Positions 16,828 through 24,264 of a DNA stretch of 64,000 nucleotides are shown here, in pieces; position 1 is the first letter of the stretch; every line of letters begins with the position of its first letter. The notes below the pieces were generated by a model that made no database searches, was not told the DNA's origin, and worked only from the letters and a program-made list of their open reading frames with translations. This DNA comes from Pseudomonas palmensis (GTDB lineage: Bacteria > Pseudomonadota > Gammaproteobacteria > Pseudomonadales > Pseudomonadaceae). Both the position numbers and the translations under genes were made by a program. Location of the stretch: contig NZ_JAFKEC010000027.1 of assembly GCF_017848315.1 (NCBI RefSeq), forward strand, positions 1 to 64,000. The letters run 5' to 3'.

Positions 16828-18008
16828 TGAAGGTTCCTGCTCAACACCATTAGGGCGATATCATCCGGCATCTCCCCAAGCGTAGCCAATTCGAATCGTT
16901 GGCGCAGCCCATCCAGGCTGCCACCTGCTGCCTTGATGATTTCAGGCAAGGCAGCCTCCTTATCTTTGAGTGTGTCGCCAGGCAAAAGGTCCAGAATGCC
17001 ATCAGACAGCAATGTGAGGCTGAACTGCGGCGGCAACTCCAGAACGTGATCCTGGTAGGTGGCCTCGTCGAACAGCCCCACCGGCAGGCCGCGCCCTTCG
17101 AGGTACCGGGTGTCGTCCGGGGTGTACAGCACCGGCAACGGCAGATGGCCGCCGATGCTGTAGGTCATCAGGCCGGTGTGCTCGTCGATCACGCCGCCCA
17201 CCATGGTCACGTGCTTGCCCAACCTGCAATTGATCAGGCCGCGGTTGATATGCCCGAGCACCTCGGACGGCTTGAACTCGGGCAAGGTGCCGGCGCGCTT
17301 GAATTCGAACAGCAGGCGCGTGGTCATGAACTTGAGCAGCACAGTCACGAACGCCGAGGAGGCACCATGGCCGGACACGTCGGCCAGGTAGAACGCCACG
17401 CGTCGCTCGTCGACACGAAAGTAATCGGTGAAATCGCCAGACAGGTACAGAGACGGAATGATCTGGTGTTCGAAACGCAGGTCTCCGGCCTTCCACGGGT
17501 TCTCCGGCAGCATGTTCATCTGCACCTGGCGCCCGGCAGTCTGGTCTTCCTGCAGCAGGTGCAGGCTGGCCTCCAGCTCACGGTTGGCGGTTTCGAGCTT
17601 GTCGCGGTAACGCTGGTTTTCCAGTACCAGATGCGCCCGATCCAACGCCCGGCGAACCGAGTGCTCCAGCACTGCCAGGTCTTCCAGGGGCTTGATCAGG
17701 TAGTCGGCAGCACCCAGGCGCAACGCTTCGACGGCATCGTTCATCACGCCCGCGCCCGACACCACGATCACCGGCAGGTCGGGGGCACGCTCGGTAACCT
17801 GGCGAATCAGCTCCAGGCCGCCCATTTGCGGCATGCGCAGATCGCAGATCACCAGATCAGGCTGTTCCTGCTCGAAGACCTGGAGACCCTGCTGGCCGTT
17901 GCTTGCCTGCAGGACGCTGAAGCCGCTGTCTTCCAGGTAGGCGGCGAGGCTCGCACGCACTACATCGTCATCATCGATTATCAGCAGCGTTGCACTGTTT
18001 TTCTGCAT
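16824..18008 (-). CDS. rssB: RssB-like response regulator with PP2C phosphatase domain
   Basis: A 394-aa protein with an N-terminal receiver (acceptor Asp in DLVICDLRMPQMGG, about residue 58), a helical linker, and a C-terminal PP2C/SpoIIE-type domain (about 190-390). E. coli RssB delivers RpoS to ClpXP and has a degenerate phosphatase fold. Here the metal-binding motifs look intact: LADVSGHGASSAF, LLSDGILDLLPGD and MPDDIALMVL. It may therefore dephosphorylate RssC. The start MQKNSATLLIIDDDD was chosen because the receiver begins at once; upstream codons give an unconserved extension. Operon with rssC. Confidence 0.9.
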   Translation of the reverse strand: MQKNSATLLIIDDDDVVRASLAAYLEDSGFSVLQASNGQQGLQVFEQEQPDLVICDLRMPQMGGLELIRQVTERAPDLPVIVVSGAGVMNDAVEALRLGAADYLIKPLEDLAVLEHSVRRALDRAHLVLENQRYRDKLETANRELEASLHLLQEDQTAGRQVQMNMLPENPWKAGDLRFEHQIIPSLYLSGDFTDYFRVDERRVAFYLADVSGHGASSAFVTVLLKFMTTRLLFEFKRAGTLPEFKPSEVLGHINRGLINCRLGKHVTMVGGVIDEHTGLMTYSIGGHLPLPVLYTPDDTRYLEGRGLPVGLFDEATYQDHVLELPPQFSLTLLSDGILDLLPGDTLKDKEAALPEIIKAAGGSLDGLRQRFELATLGEMPDDIALMVLSRNLQ

Positions 18009-18204
18009 GTGGGCAAACGGCGCCAGAAATAGGTTGGGGTAGGCGGCCAGGCAAAACGAGGCCCGCTTACTGGATTCACTTCTAGCCACTCTTGCATTTC
18101 AGGTGTAGGACAAAAGGCCTGCCCGGCAAATGTCAGAGGTGCCCTGTAAGGCGCAGACGGTACTCCCATCCGCCGGGGGTTTCAAGCATGCACCGATGGT
18201 CGCC

Positions 18205-18222
18205 TGTGCTCTTTACAGCACA
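18205..18222 (+). other. short inverted repeat upstream of the PilZ gene
   Basis: TGTGCT-CTTTAC-AGCACA lies about 55 bases before the PilZ start. It could be a leader hairpin or a protein-binding site. The remaining gap (18009-18278) shows no gene. Confidence 0.35.
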
Positions 18223-18278
18223 AATCACCGGGAGTTATAAAAACCCCTTCTATCGCAACCCAATGGAAGGATGCAGGC

Positions 18279-18578
18279 ATGAGCCAGAACCACGCCGACT
18301 ATAGCGAGAAGCGTGATTTCATCAGGATGCGGGTAGATACCGACGTTACCCTGATACATGCCGAACAAGTGATTGCGGCGGTGTGCCTGGACCTCTCGAG
18401 CAGCGGCATGCAGGTACAGGCAGCGAAAACCTTTCAGGTTGGAGACAACCTCAGCGTCAGCATCGATTCGGACCACCCTTCACTCAAGGGCCTGCACGCC
18501 ACAACGCAAGTGGTGTGGATTGCCGATCAGCCCCAGGGCCAGCAGAAGCTGGGCCTCAAGATCCTTGCGATGAGCTGA
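18279..18578 (+). CDS. single-domain PilZ c-di-GMP receptor
   Basis: A 99-aa protein consisting only of a PilZ domain. Both c-di-GMP-binding motifs are intact: RxxxR at Arg12 to Arg16 (KRDFIRM) and D-L-S-S-S-G in CLDLSSSGMQV. It should bind c-di-GMP and act as an adaptor on an unknown partner, possibly in motility or envelope control. It corresponds in position to PA2799 of P. aeruginosa, between rssB and mlaA. AAGGA lies upstream of the ATG. A perfect palindromic terminator follows. Confidence 0.9.
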   Translation: MSQNHADYSEKRDFIRMRVDTDVTLIHAEQVIAAVCLDLSSSGMQVQAAKTFQVGDNLSVSIDSDHPSLKGLHATTQVVWIADQPQGQQKLGLKILAMS

Positions 18579-18586
18579 ACAGCAGG

Positions 18587-18620
18587 CATGAAAAAGGCGG
18601 CCATGGCCGCCTTTTTCATG
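18587..18620. terminator. bidirectional intrinsic terminator, 34-bp perfect palindrome
   Basis: A perfect palindrome whose core is GGCGGCCATGGCCGCC, flanked by A5 on the left and T5 on the right, lies between the convergent PilZ and mlaA genes. It can terminate both. Confidence 0.9.
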
Positions 18621-18628
18621 CATCACGA

Positions 18629-19333
18629 TCAGAAATCGTCTTTTACATCCCCGTCCTTGACCTTGAACTCGCGGTTCTGCAGGTAGGCGTTGCGGATGAA
18701 GCTGTACTTGTCGCCACGGATCATCTTCTCGGCCGACAGCAGGCTGGCACGGGTGTCCACCACGTCCACCGCGATTGCGGTATTGCGGGTGGGCACATGG
18801 TCCATGTAGCGGTAGGGTTCGGTGTAGGTGTCCGGGTACTTGGCGATCGCATCGCGCACGGTGCTCGGCCCAAGCAGCGGCAGCATCACGTACGGGCCAC
18901 TGCCTACACCCCAGTAGCCGAGGGTCTGGCCGAAGTCCTCGTCGCTGCGCTGCAGGCCCATCTTGGTACCCACATCGAAGAAGCCGGCCAGGCCGAAGGT
19001 GGTGTTGACGATCAACCGCGCGGTATCCACGCCGGCTGCGTGGGGCTTGAGCTGCAACACGTTGTTGGCAAGGTTGGTCACGTCACCGAGGTTGCGGAAC
19101 ATGTTGTGGATGCCGTCCTCGAGAAACTGCGGCGTCACCCACTGGTAGCCCTGGGCCAGCGGCTTGAGCGCGTAGGTATCGATCGTGTCGTTGAACCGGA
19201 AGATCGGCCGGTTGATGCTCTCCCACGGGTCTTCCTCGGTCGCCGCCTGGGCCAGTACCGGCGCCAGCAGCAGGCTCGCGCAGACACAGGCACGGGTCAT
19301 ACGATCGATCACGCCAGCACCGATCCCACGCAT
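18629..19333 (-). CDS. mlaA: MlaA/VacJ outer-membrane lipid-asymmetry protein
   Basis: A 234-aa MlaA (VacJ) family protein, which removes misplaced phospholipids from the outer leaflet of the outer membrane and passes them to MlaC. The family opening EEDPWESINRPIFRFND and the VLQLKP, NTTFGLAGFFDVGTKMG and LGYWGVGSGPYVMLPLLGPS blocks are clear. The signal sequence ends SLLLAPVLAQA-ATEEDPW and has no lipobox Cys at the cleavage site, so it looks like a signal peptidase I substrate rather than the lipoprotein known in E. coli. The start at 19333 has AGGAG about 8 bases upstream. The rest of the mla system is not in this window. Confidence 0.93.
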   Translation of the reverse strand: MRGIGAGVIDRMTRACVCASLLLAPVLAQAATEEDPWESINRPIFRFNDTIDTYALKPLAQGYQWVTPQFLEDGIHNMFRNLGDVTNLANNVLQLKPHAAGVDTARLIVNTTFGLAGFFDVGTKMGLQRSDEDFGQTLGYWGVGSGPYVMLPLLGPSTVRDAIAKYPDTYTEPYRYMDHVPTRNTAIAVDVVDTRASLLSAEKMIRGDKYSFIRNAYLQNREFKVKDGDVKDDF

Positions 19334-19539
19334 AAAATTTCTCCTAGGCAAACATTGCACTGCGCCGGCATCAGGCCGTCGACAGCCAAAAGGAAACAAG
19401 TATAAAGCCTCTCTGGCAGATTAGGCAGCTTCCTCCAACCTGCGTCGATATTTTGTGAAAGCCGCCTGAAGGTCATCAAAGCGTCACGCCACGGTCACAC
19501 CCCGACGTTAGCCTTGCTGGTTATTTCAGGGACGTTGCC

Positions 19540-20127
19540 ATGCCCCATTCCCCCGCCTTCACCGCCGTGCTGTTCGGCCTGCGCGGCTGCCTGGTCGACT
19601 TCGGCGCACGATGCCAGGCGCCCGGCAACGCACCGGCCAGGCCTACACCAGGCGCCCTGCCCGCCCTGCACTGGCTGCGGGAACACGGCGTGCCCTGTGC
19701 CTGGCTCGACGAACTGCCGGCTGCCCTGGGCCAGCACCTGAGCCAGGCGCTGCCCGCCTGGGTGCGCCGACCGGATACCACCGGCCACGCGCCCTGGCCC
19801 GCGCCGGATGCCTGCTGGCACGCCCTGATGCAGCTCAAGGCCGACCGGCTCGATGGCTGCGTGCTGGTCAGCGGCGAGCCGCGCCTGCTGCAGGCCGGGC
19901 TCAACGCCGGGCTGTGGACCGTGGGCCTGGCCTCGTGCGGCTCGCTGTGCGGGCTGGACGAGGCTACCTGGCAGGCACTGGAGGAACGCGAGCGCGAACT
20001 CAAGCGAGGCAAGGCTACCGTTCACCTGTTCGGGCTGGGGGTGCATTCGGTGATCGACCAGCTGGAACAACTGGCCGATTGCCTGGCCGATATCGGCCTG
20101 CGCCGCCTCAAGGGCGAAAAACCCTGA
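19540..20127 (+). CDS. degenerate HAD-like protein related to phosphonoacetaldehyde hydrolase
   Basis: A 195-aa protein resembling the PhnX branch of the HAD superfamily. In PhnX, motif I is a DWAGT stretch with a nucleophilic Asp; here it reads VLFGLRGCLVDFG, so Gly replaces the nucleophile while the following VDFG is kept. Motif II (VLVSGEP) is only loosely conserved and the acidic metal site is not obvious. It is also shorter than PhnX (about 270 aa). Catalysis by the usual mechanism seems impossible, so a pseudoenzyme or binding role is likely. A comparable gene sits near mlaA in P. aeruginosa (PA2803 region). AGGGA lies upstream of the ATG. Confidence 0.7.
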   Translation: MPHSPAFTAVLFGLRGCLVDFGARCQAPGNAPARPTPGALPALHWLREHGVPCAWLDELPAALGQHLSQALPAWVRRPDTTGHAPWPAPDACWHALMQLKADRLDGCVLVSGEPRLLQAGLNAGLWTVGLASCGSLCGLDEATWQALEERERELKRGKATVHLFGLGVHSVIDQLEQLADCLADIGLRRLKGEKP

Positions 20128-20251
20128 TACAGGCACATTGATCAGGGTCATGCAAAGCGGCGCCGGGTGGATTAACCTGAACAGCGAGGCACGGACCTTT
20201 CGCCCGCGCGCGGGGTCCATGTCTGAGCCTATTCATAGAGGGAGAACACCC

Positions 20252-20515
20252 ATGCCTGCCCGCGAACTTCAAGCGCAACTCGACGCCCTGCGCGAGCAAC
20301 TGGAGCAAAACCCACCGCTCTCGGAACAGGAGCGTGTCGAGCTGCACGAACTGATGGCGCAGATCCAAGCAAAAATCGAACTGGAGGCCGTAACCCCGGA
20401 CAACAACCTGGTCGACGGCGTCAACCTCGCCGTCGAACGTTTCGAAGTCGAGCACCCGGGCCTGACCGCCACCCTGCGCAACATCGTTCAGAGCCTGCAA
20501 AGCATGGGCATCTGA
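20252..20515 (+). CDS. DUF4404 family small protein
   Basis: An 87-aa soluble protein of the DUF4404 family: MPARELQAQLDALREQLEQN forms an amphipathic helix, followed by an acidic middle and a helical C-terminus ending TLRNIVQSLQSMGI. Function unknown. The ATG at 20252 has GAGGGAGA upstream, making it better than the earlier in-frame ATG at 20138. The gene ends at a strong bidirectional terminator. Confidence 0.85.
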   Translation: MPARELQAQLDALREQLEQNPPLSEQERVELHELMAQIQAKIELEAVTPDNNLVDGVNLAVERFEVEHPGLTATLRNIVQSLQSMGI

Positions 20516-20532
20516 ACCCCGCGGCAAAAACG

Positions 20533-20562
20533 AAAGCCCCGTCACACTGGACGGGGCTTTTT
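20533..20562. terminator. bidirectional intrinsic terminator
   Basis: AAAGCCCCGTC pairs with GACGGGGCTTT, with an A-run before and a T-run after the stem. It separates the DUF4404 gene from queF, which converges on it. Confidence 0.92.
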
Positions 20563-20564
20563 CG

Positions 20565-21395
20565 TTACTGGCGAACCAGGCGCAGGTTCTTCAGGGTGAC
20601 CGGTCCGGTGCTGCGGTACGGGTTGATGTCCAGCCCGCCCCGGCGCACGTAGCGCGCATACACCGTGAGGGTCTCAGGGTTGAGCAGGCGCTTGAGGTCC
20701 AGGTAGATACGTTCCACGCATTGCTCGTGGAAGTCGGCATGCTGACGGAAGCTGATCAGGTAGGTCAGCAGGCTGGCATGGTCCAGCGCCGCGCCACGGT
20801 AATGGACGGTCACGCTGCCCCAGTCCGGCTGCCCGGTCACCGGGCAGTTGGATTTGAGCAGATGGCTGTGCAGGGTCTCTTCCACCACACGCTCGGCATC
20901 GCAGCGCAGCAGCTCCGGTTGCGGCTGCTCGTAGTTGCTGATGCTGACCTCCAGGTCATCGATGCAGGTGCCCGGCAGCGCCATCACACCCTCGCGCTGA
21001 ACCTCGGCCAGGCTGCGGATACGCACCCCTACCGGCTTGCCGGCTGCCGCAGACAGGTCCTTGACCAGACAGGCCTGCACCGCCTGCGCCGAGGCGAACT
21101 CGGTCTGGTTCAGCGAGTTCAGGTACAGCTTGAACGACTTGGACTCGATGATGGCCGGCGAATCGGCCGGGATGGCGAACTCGCCGATGGCCACCACCGG
21201 CTTGCCCGAAGGCAGCAGCCAGGACAGCTCGAAGCAGTTCCAGTAATCCACACCCGACCACGGCAACGTTTGCGCGGTGACCCCAAGCTCGGCCCATTTG
21301 GCTGCACGCGGGATGGCGAACAGCAGCGACGGCGTGTAGGTGCTGATGTATTCACTGGACTTGCCCAGTGGCGAATGTTCGGCGGCGGGATGCAT
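20565..21395 (-). CDS. queF: NADPH-dependent 7-cyano-7-deazaguanine reductase (QueF/CinQ)
   Basis: A 276-aa long-type QueF that reduces preQ0 to preQ1 in queuosine synthesis. The catalytic Cys184 is in [14 protein letters not shown], and the NADPH-binding segment [17 protein letters not shown] is at 84-100. In P. putida this gene is known as cinQ: it is cotranscribed with the copper-induced cupredoxin gene cinA under CinR-CinS. The same arrangement is seen here, with cinA 57 bases upstream on the same strand. A copper response may thus raise queuosine supply. A bidirectional terminator ends the operon. Confidence 0.95.
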   Translation of the reverse strand: MHPAAEHSPLGKSSEYISTYTPSLLFAIPRAAKWAELGVTAQTLPWSGVDYWNCFELSWLLPSGKPVVAIGEFAIPADSPAIIESKSFKLYLNSLNQTEFASAQAVQACLVKDLSAAAGKPVGVRIRSLAEVQREGVMALPGTCIDDLEVSISNYEQPQPELLRCDAERVVEETLHSHLLKSNCPVTGQPDWGSVTVHYRGAALDHASLLTYLISFRQHADFHEQCVERIYLDLKRLLNPETLTVYARYVRRGGLDINPYRSTGPVTLKNLRLVRQ

Positions 21396-21452
21396 GGCTC
21401 AAACCTGAAGGACGAAATTGGTCTAGTTTATCGGGTTTGCGCGCTGCATTGG

Positions 21453-21974
21453 TCATTTGGCGATAGTCAGCTTGCCCACCATGCCGGCCTGGTAATGCCC
21501 CGGCACGTTGCAGGCGAACTCGATCGGCGTGCTCTGGCTGAAGGTCCAGGTCAGTTCGGCGCGCTTGCCCGGCGCCACCATCACCATGTTCGGGTCGTCA
21601 TGCTGCATGCCGCCGCTACCCATCGCACCATGATCATCACCGCCATGATTCATGCCGCCATGTCCCATTGCCGAATGATCCATCTGCCCCTGCATGGCGA
21701 GCATCTCCTGCTGGTGCCGGGCGTGCATGGCCGCATCCCCCAGGTTGAACTCGTGGGGCACCTGGCCGTTGTTCACCAGCACGAAACGCACCGTTTCGCC
21801 GGCCTTGACCTGCAGCGCGCGCGGCTCGAAGTACATGTCGCCCATCACGACCTCCACCGTGCGCGTGGCCTGCGCCGCCGCAGCCGGCTTGCCGAAGGCG
21901 TACTCGTGCCCGGGTGCCGCCAGCAGCGGCAGGCTCCACAGCGCCAGGGCGCTCGCGATCATCAAGCGTTTCAT
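21453..21974 (-). CDS. cinA: periplasmic cupredoxin CinA with Met/His-rich loop
   Basis: A 173-aa plastocyanin/azurin-like copper protein with a signal peptide ending near LLAA-PGHEYAFG. Type 1 copper ligands are His74 (VPHEFNL), Cys155, His160 and Met165 (FACNVPGHYQAGM). Between the first His and the Cys, residues 83-125 are packed with Met and His (at least 8 Met and 6 His), a probable extra Cu(I)/Cu(II)-binding loop. In P. putida cinA is copper-induced through CinR-CinS, encoded divergently here. The ATG at 21974 gives MKRLMIASALALWSL, a good signal peptide. Likely role: copper buffering or electron transfer. Confidence 0.92.
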   Translation of the reverse strand: MKRLMIASALALWSLPLLAAPGHEYAFGKPAAAAQATRTVEVVMGDMYFEPRALQVKAGETVRFVLVNNGQVPHEFNLGDAAMHARHQQEMLAMQGQMDHSAMGHGGMNHGGDDHGAMGSGGMQHDDPNMVMVAPGKRAELTWTFSQSTPIEFACNVPGHYQAGMVGKLTIAK

Positions 21975-22050
21975 CGTGCATCCTCTATCATGTGCAAGCT
22001 CATGCCCCGCACTGTAGAAAACTGCCGCTGGCAACCACCTGACGAAAACA

Positions 22051-22064
22051 TTACAACTTTGTCA
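22051..22064. promoter_or_regulatory. CopR/CusR-like copper response box
   Basis: TTACAA-CT-TTGTCA matches the inverted-repeat pattern TGACAANNTTGTCA bound by CusR/CopR-type regulators, with one mismatch. It lies between divergent cinA and cinR, so CinR can use it for both operons. The wider CTGACGAAA/TTTGTCAG pair surrounds it. Confidence 0.7.
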
Positions 22065-22126
22065 GCTTTGCCCCGCGCACCCTGCCACAGGGTATAAACC
22101 CAGCCCCCAACGCTGCCGAGAAGCCC

Positions 22127-22807
22127 ATGAAACTGTTGATCGTCGAAGACCAGCCCAAGACCGGCCTCTACCTGCGCCAGGGCCTCAACGAAGCCGGCTT
22201 CAGCACCGAACTGGCCACCGACGGCGATACCGGTCAGCACCTGGCCCTGAGCGGCGACTACGACCTGCTGATTCTCGACGTGATGCTCCCTGGGCGTGAC
22301 GGCTGGCAGATTCTGCAAGCCGTGCGCGAGGCCGGCTTCGACACCCCGGTGCTGTTCCTCACGGCCCGCGATGCGGTAGAAGACCGCGTGCATGGCCTGG
22401 AACTGGGCGCCGACGACTACCTGATCAAACCCTTTGCGTTCTCCGAACTGCTGGCGCGGGTCCGCACCCTGCTGCGCCGCGGCGCCAGCCCGCCCCAGGA
22501 AACCACCCTGAACCTGGCCGACCTGCGCCTGGACCTGATTCGCCGCCGGGTGGAGCGTGCCGGGGCACGCATCGACCTCACCGCCAAGGAGTTCGCCCTG
22601 CTCGAACTGCTGCTGCGCCGCCAGGGCGAGGTGCTGCCCAAATCGCTGATCGCCTCGCAGGTGTGGGACATGAACTTCGACAGCGACACCAACGTGATCG
22701 AAGTGGCGATCCGGCGCCTGCGCCTGAAGGTCGACGATGGCCACGACAACAAGCTGATCCACACCGTGCGCGGCATGGGCTACGTGCTCGAGGAGCGCCC
22801 GGCGTGA
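22127..22807 (+). CDS. cinR: copper-responsive response regulator CinR
   Basis: A 226-aa OmpR/PhoB-family regulator of the heavy-metal subgroup (CopR/CusR/CzcR). Receiver: acidic pair Glu7/Asp8, acceptor Asp51 in [10 protein letters not shown], and Lys in [15 protein letters not shown] winged-helix DNA-binding domain occupies about 125-223 ([15 protein letters not shown] and [10 protein letters not shown]). It should be phosphorylated by CinS and activate cinAQ and its own operon from the box at 22051-22064. Its stop overlaps the cinS start region (GTGATG), so the two are coupled. Confidence 0.94.
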   Translation: MKLLIVEDQPKTGLYLRQGLNEAGFSTELATDGDTGQHLALSGDYDLLILDVMLPGRDGWQILQAVREAGFDTPVLFLTARDAVEDRVHGLELGADDYLIKPFAFSELLARVRTLLRRGASPPQETTLNLADLRLDLIRRRVERAGARIDLTAKEFALLELLLRRQGEVLPKSLIASQVWDMNFDSDTNVIEVAIRRLRLKVDDGHDNKLIHTVRGMGYVLEERPA

Positions 22808-24162
22808 TGCGCAGATTGTCCCTGGGCGCACGCCTGGCGCTGTTGTTCGCCGCCTGCACGGCGGCGGTGTCACTGACGGCGGGGCTCCTGTTCAGCCGGG
22901 CCAGCGAGGCGCACTTCATCGAGCTCGATCAGCAGTTGCTCGACAGTCGCCTGTCGGTACTGCGCCAGGCGCTCGTTGGCGTGCACGACCGCCCGAGCCT
23001 GGCAGCGCGGCTACCGCTGCTGCGCGGCGAGCTGAGCCACCAGGCCGACCTTGCACTGCGCATTCGTGGCAGCGACGGGGCGCAGTGGTTTGCCAGCCGC
23101 CCCGGCCTGCCTGACGCACCCGACACACCGGGCCTGAGCACCCTGCGCAGCGAGGGCATGGATTTTCGCAGCCTGTGCGTGGTGCTTGAAGGCGGCAGCC
23201 GGCTCACCCTGTTTCTGGATATCACCCACCACCAGCACTTTCTGCAACGCATGCAGCGCCTGATCTGGCTGACGATGGGCCTTTCGGCGCTGGCCACCGC
23301 GCTGCTCGGTGCCTGGGCCGTGCGCCGTGGCTTGCGTCCGCTGCGCCGGATGGGCGAGGTGGCAGCCGGCGTTTCGGCACGCTCGCTGACCACACGCCTG
23401 CCCCAGGCCCAGATGCCGCCAGAGCTGGCGCAACTGGCCGGCACCATGAATGCCATGCTCGAACGTCTGGACGATGCCTTCCAGCGCCTGTCGGCCTTCT
23501 CGGCCGACATTGCCCACGAGCTGCGCACGCCGCTGTCCAACCTGCTGACCCACACCCAGGTCACCCTCACCCGCCCGCGCAGCCTGGAGGAGTATCGCGA
23601 GGCATTGCACGGCAACCTCGAGGAACTGCAATGGATGGCGCAACTGGTCAACGACATGCTGTACCTGGCCAAGGCCGACCACGGCCTGCTGATGCCCAAT
23701 CGCGAGCCCCTGGCGCTGGACCAGGAGGCCGATGCCTTGATCGAGTACTACGCGCCATTGGCCGAGGATGCACAGATCAGCCTGAGCCGCGAAGGGCTGG
23801 CCGAGCTGACGGGAGACCGCAACATGCTGCGACGGGCCCTGTCCAACCTGCTGGACAACGCGCTGCGCTTTACCCCGGCACAGGGCGAGATACGGGTCGA
23901 GATTGCGCAGGGTGATGGCAGGGTTCGCCTGGTGGTGGCCAATCGCGGGGCGCCGATCGATGCAGCGCTATTGCCGCGGCTGTTCGACCGGTTCTACCGG
24001 GCCGACCCGGCACGCCGGGAAGGCAGCAGCGAACATGCGGGGCTGGGGCTGGCGATCACCCGTTCGATCGTGCAGGCGCACGGTGGGGTGATCAGTGCCG
24101 AATCGGCGCAGGGGTGGACGCGGTTCCTGATCGACTTGCCGGAACACAACGCAGCCCTGTAG
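22807..24162 (+). CDS. cinS: copper-sensing histidine kinase CinS
   Basis: A 451-aa heavy-metal sensor kinase. It has two membrane helices (about 8-30 and 152-172) around a periplasmic sensor, then a HAMP linker, HisKA domain (His237 in FSADIAHELRTPLSN) and an ATPase domain (N box NLLDNALRF, GLGLAI near the end). P. putida CinS senses Cu through two periplasmic His residues. Candidates here are His36 next to the first helix and the cluster His141, His142 and His144 beside the second. The start is taken as ATG 22807 (TGATG overlap with cinR); GTG 22804 is an alternative one codon earlier. The stop codon lies inside a REP element. Confidence 0.93.
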   Translation: MRRLSLGARLALLFAACTAAVSLTAGLLFSRASEAHFIELDQQLLDSRLSVLRQALVGVHDRPSLAARLPLLRGELSHQADLALRIRGSDGAQWFASRPGLPDAPDTPGLSTLRSEGMDFRSLCVVLEGGSRLTLFLDITHHQHFLQRMQRLIWLTMGLSALATALLGAWAVRRGLRPLRRMGEVAAGVSARSLTTRLPQAQMPPELAQLAGTMNAMLERLDDAFQRLSAFSADIAHELRTPLSNLLTHTQVTLTRPRSLEEYREALHGNLEELQWMAQLVNDMLYLAKADHGLLMPNREPLALDQEADALIEYYAPLAEDAQISLSREGLAELTGDRNMLRRALSNLLDNALRFTPAQGEIRVEIAQGDGRVRLVVANRGAPIDAALLPRLFDRFYRADPARREGSSEHAGLGLAITRSIVQAHGGVISAESAQGWTRFLIDLPEHNAAL

Positions 24163-24252
24163 GAGCCGGCGTTGCCGGCGAATCGGCGCATGCGGCATGC
24201 CTGAACATGGCCAGGCAGTGTGTCCGCTTCGCCGGCAACGCCGGCTCCTACA
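24159..24252. repeat. REP element pair between cinS and lolE
   Basis: GTAGGAGCCGGCGTTGCCGG on the left and CGCCGGCAACGCCGGCTCC on the right are near-perfect inverted copies about 50 bases apart, at the junction of two convergent genes. The left copy contains the cinS stop codon. Confidence 0.88.
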
Positions 24253-24264
24253 AGAGCGGTGGCA

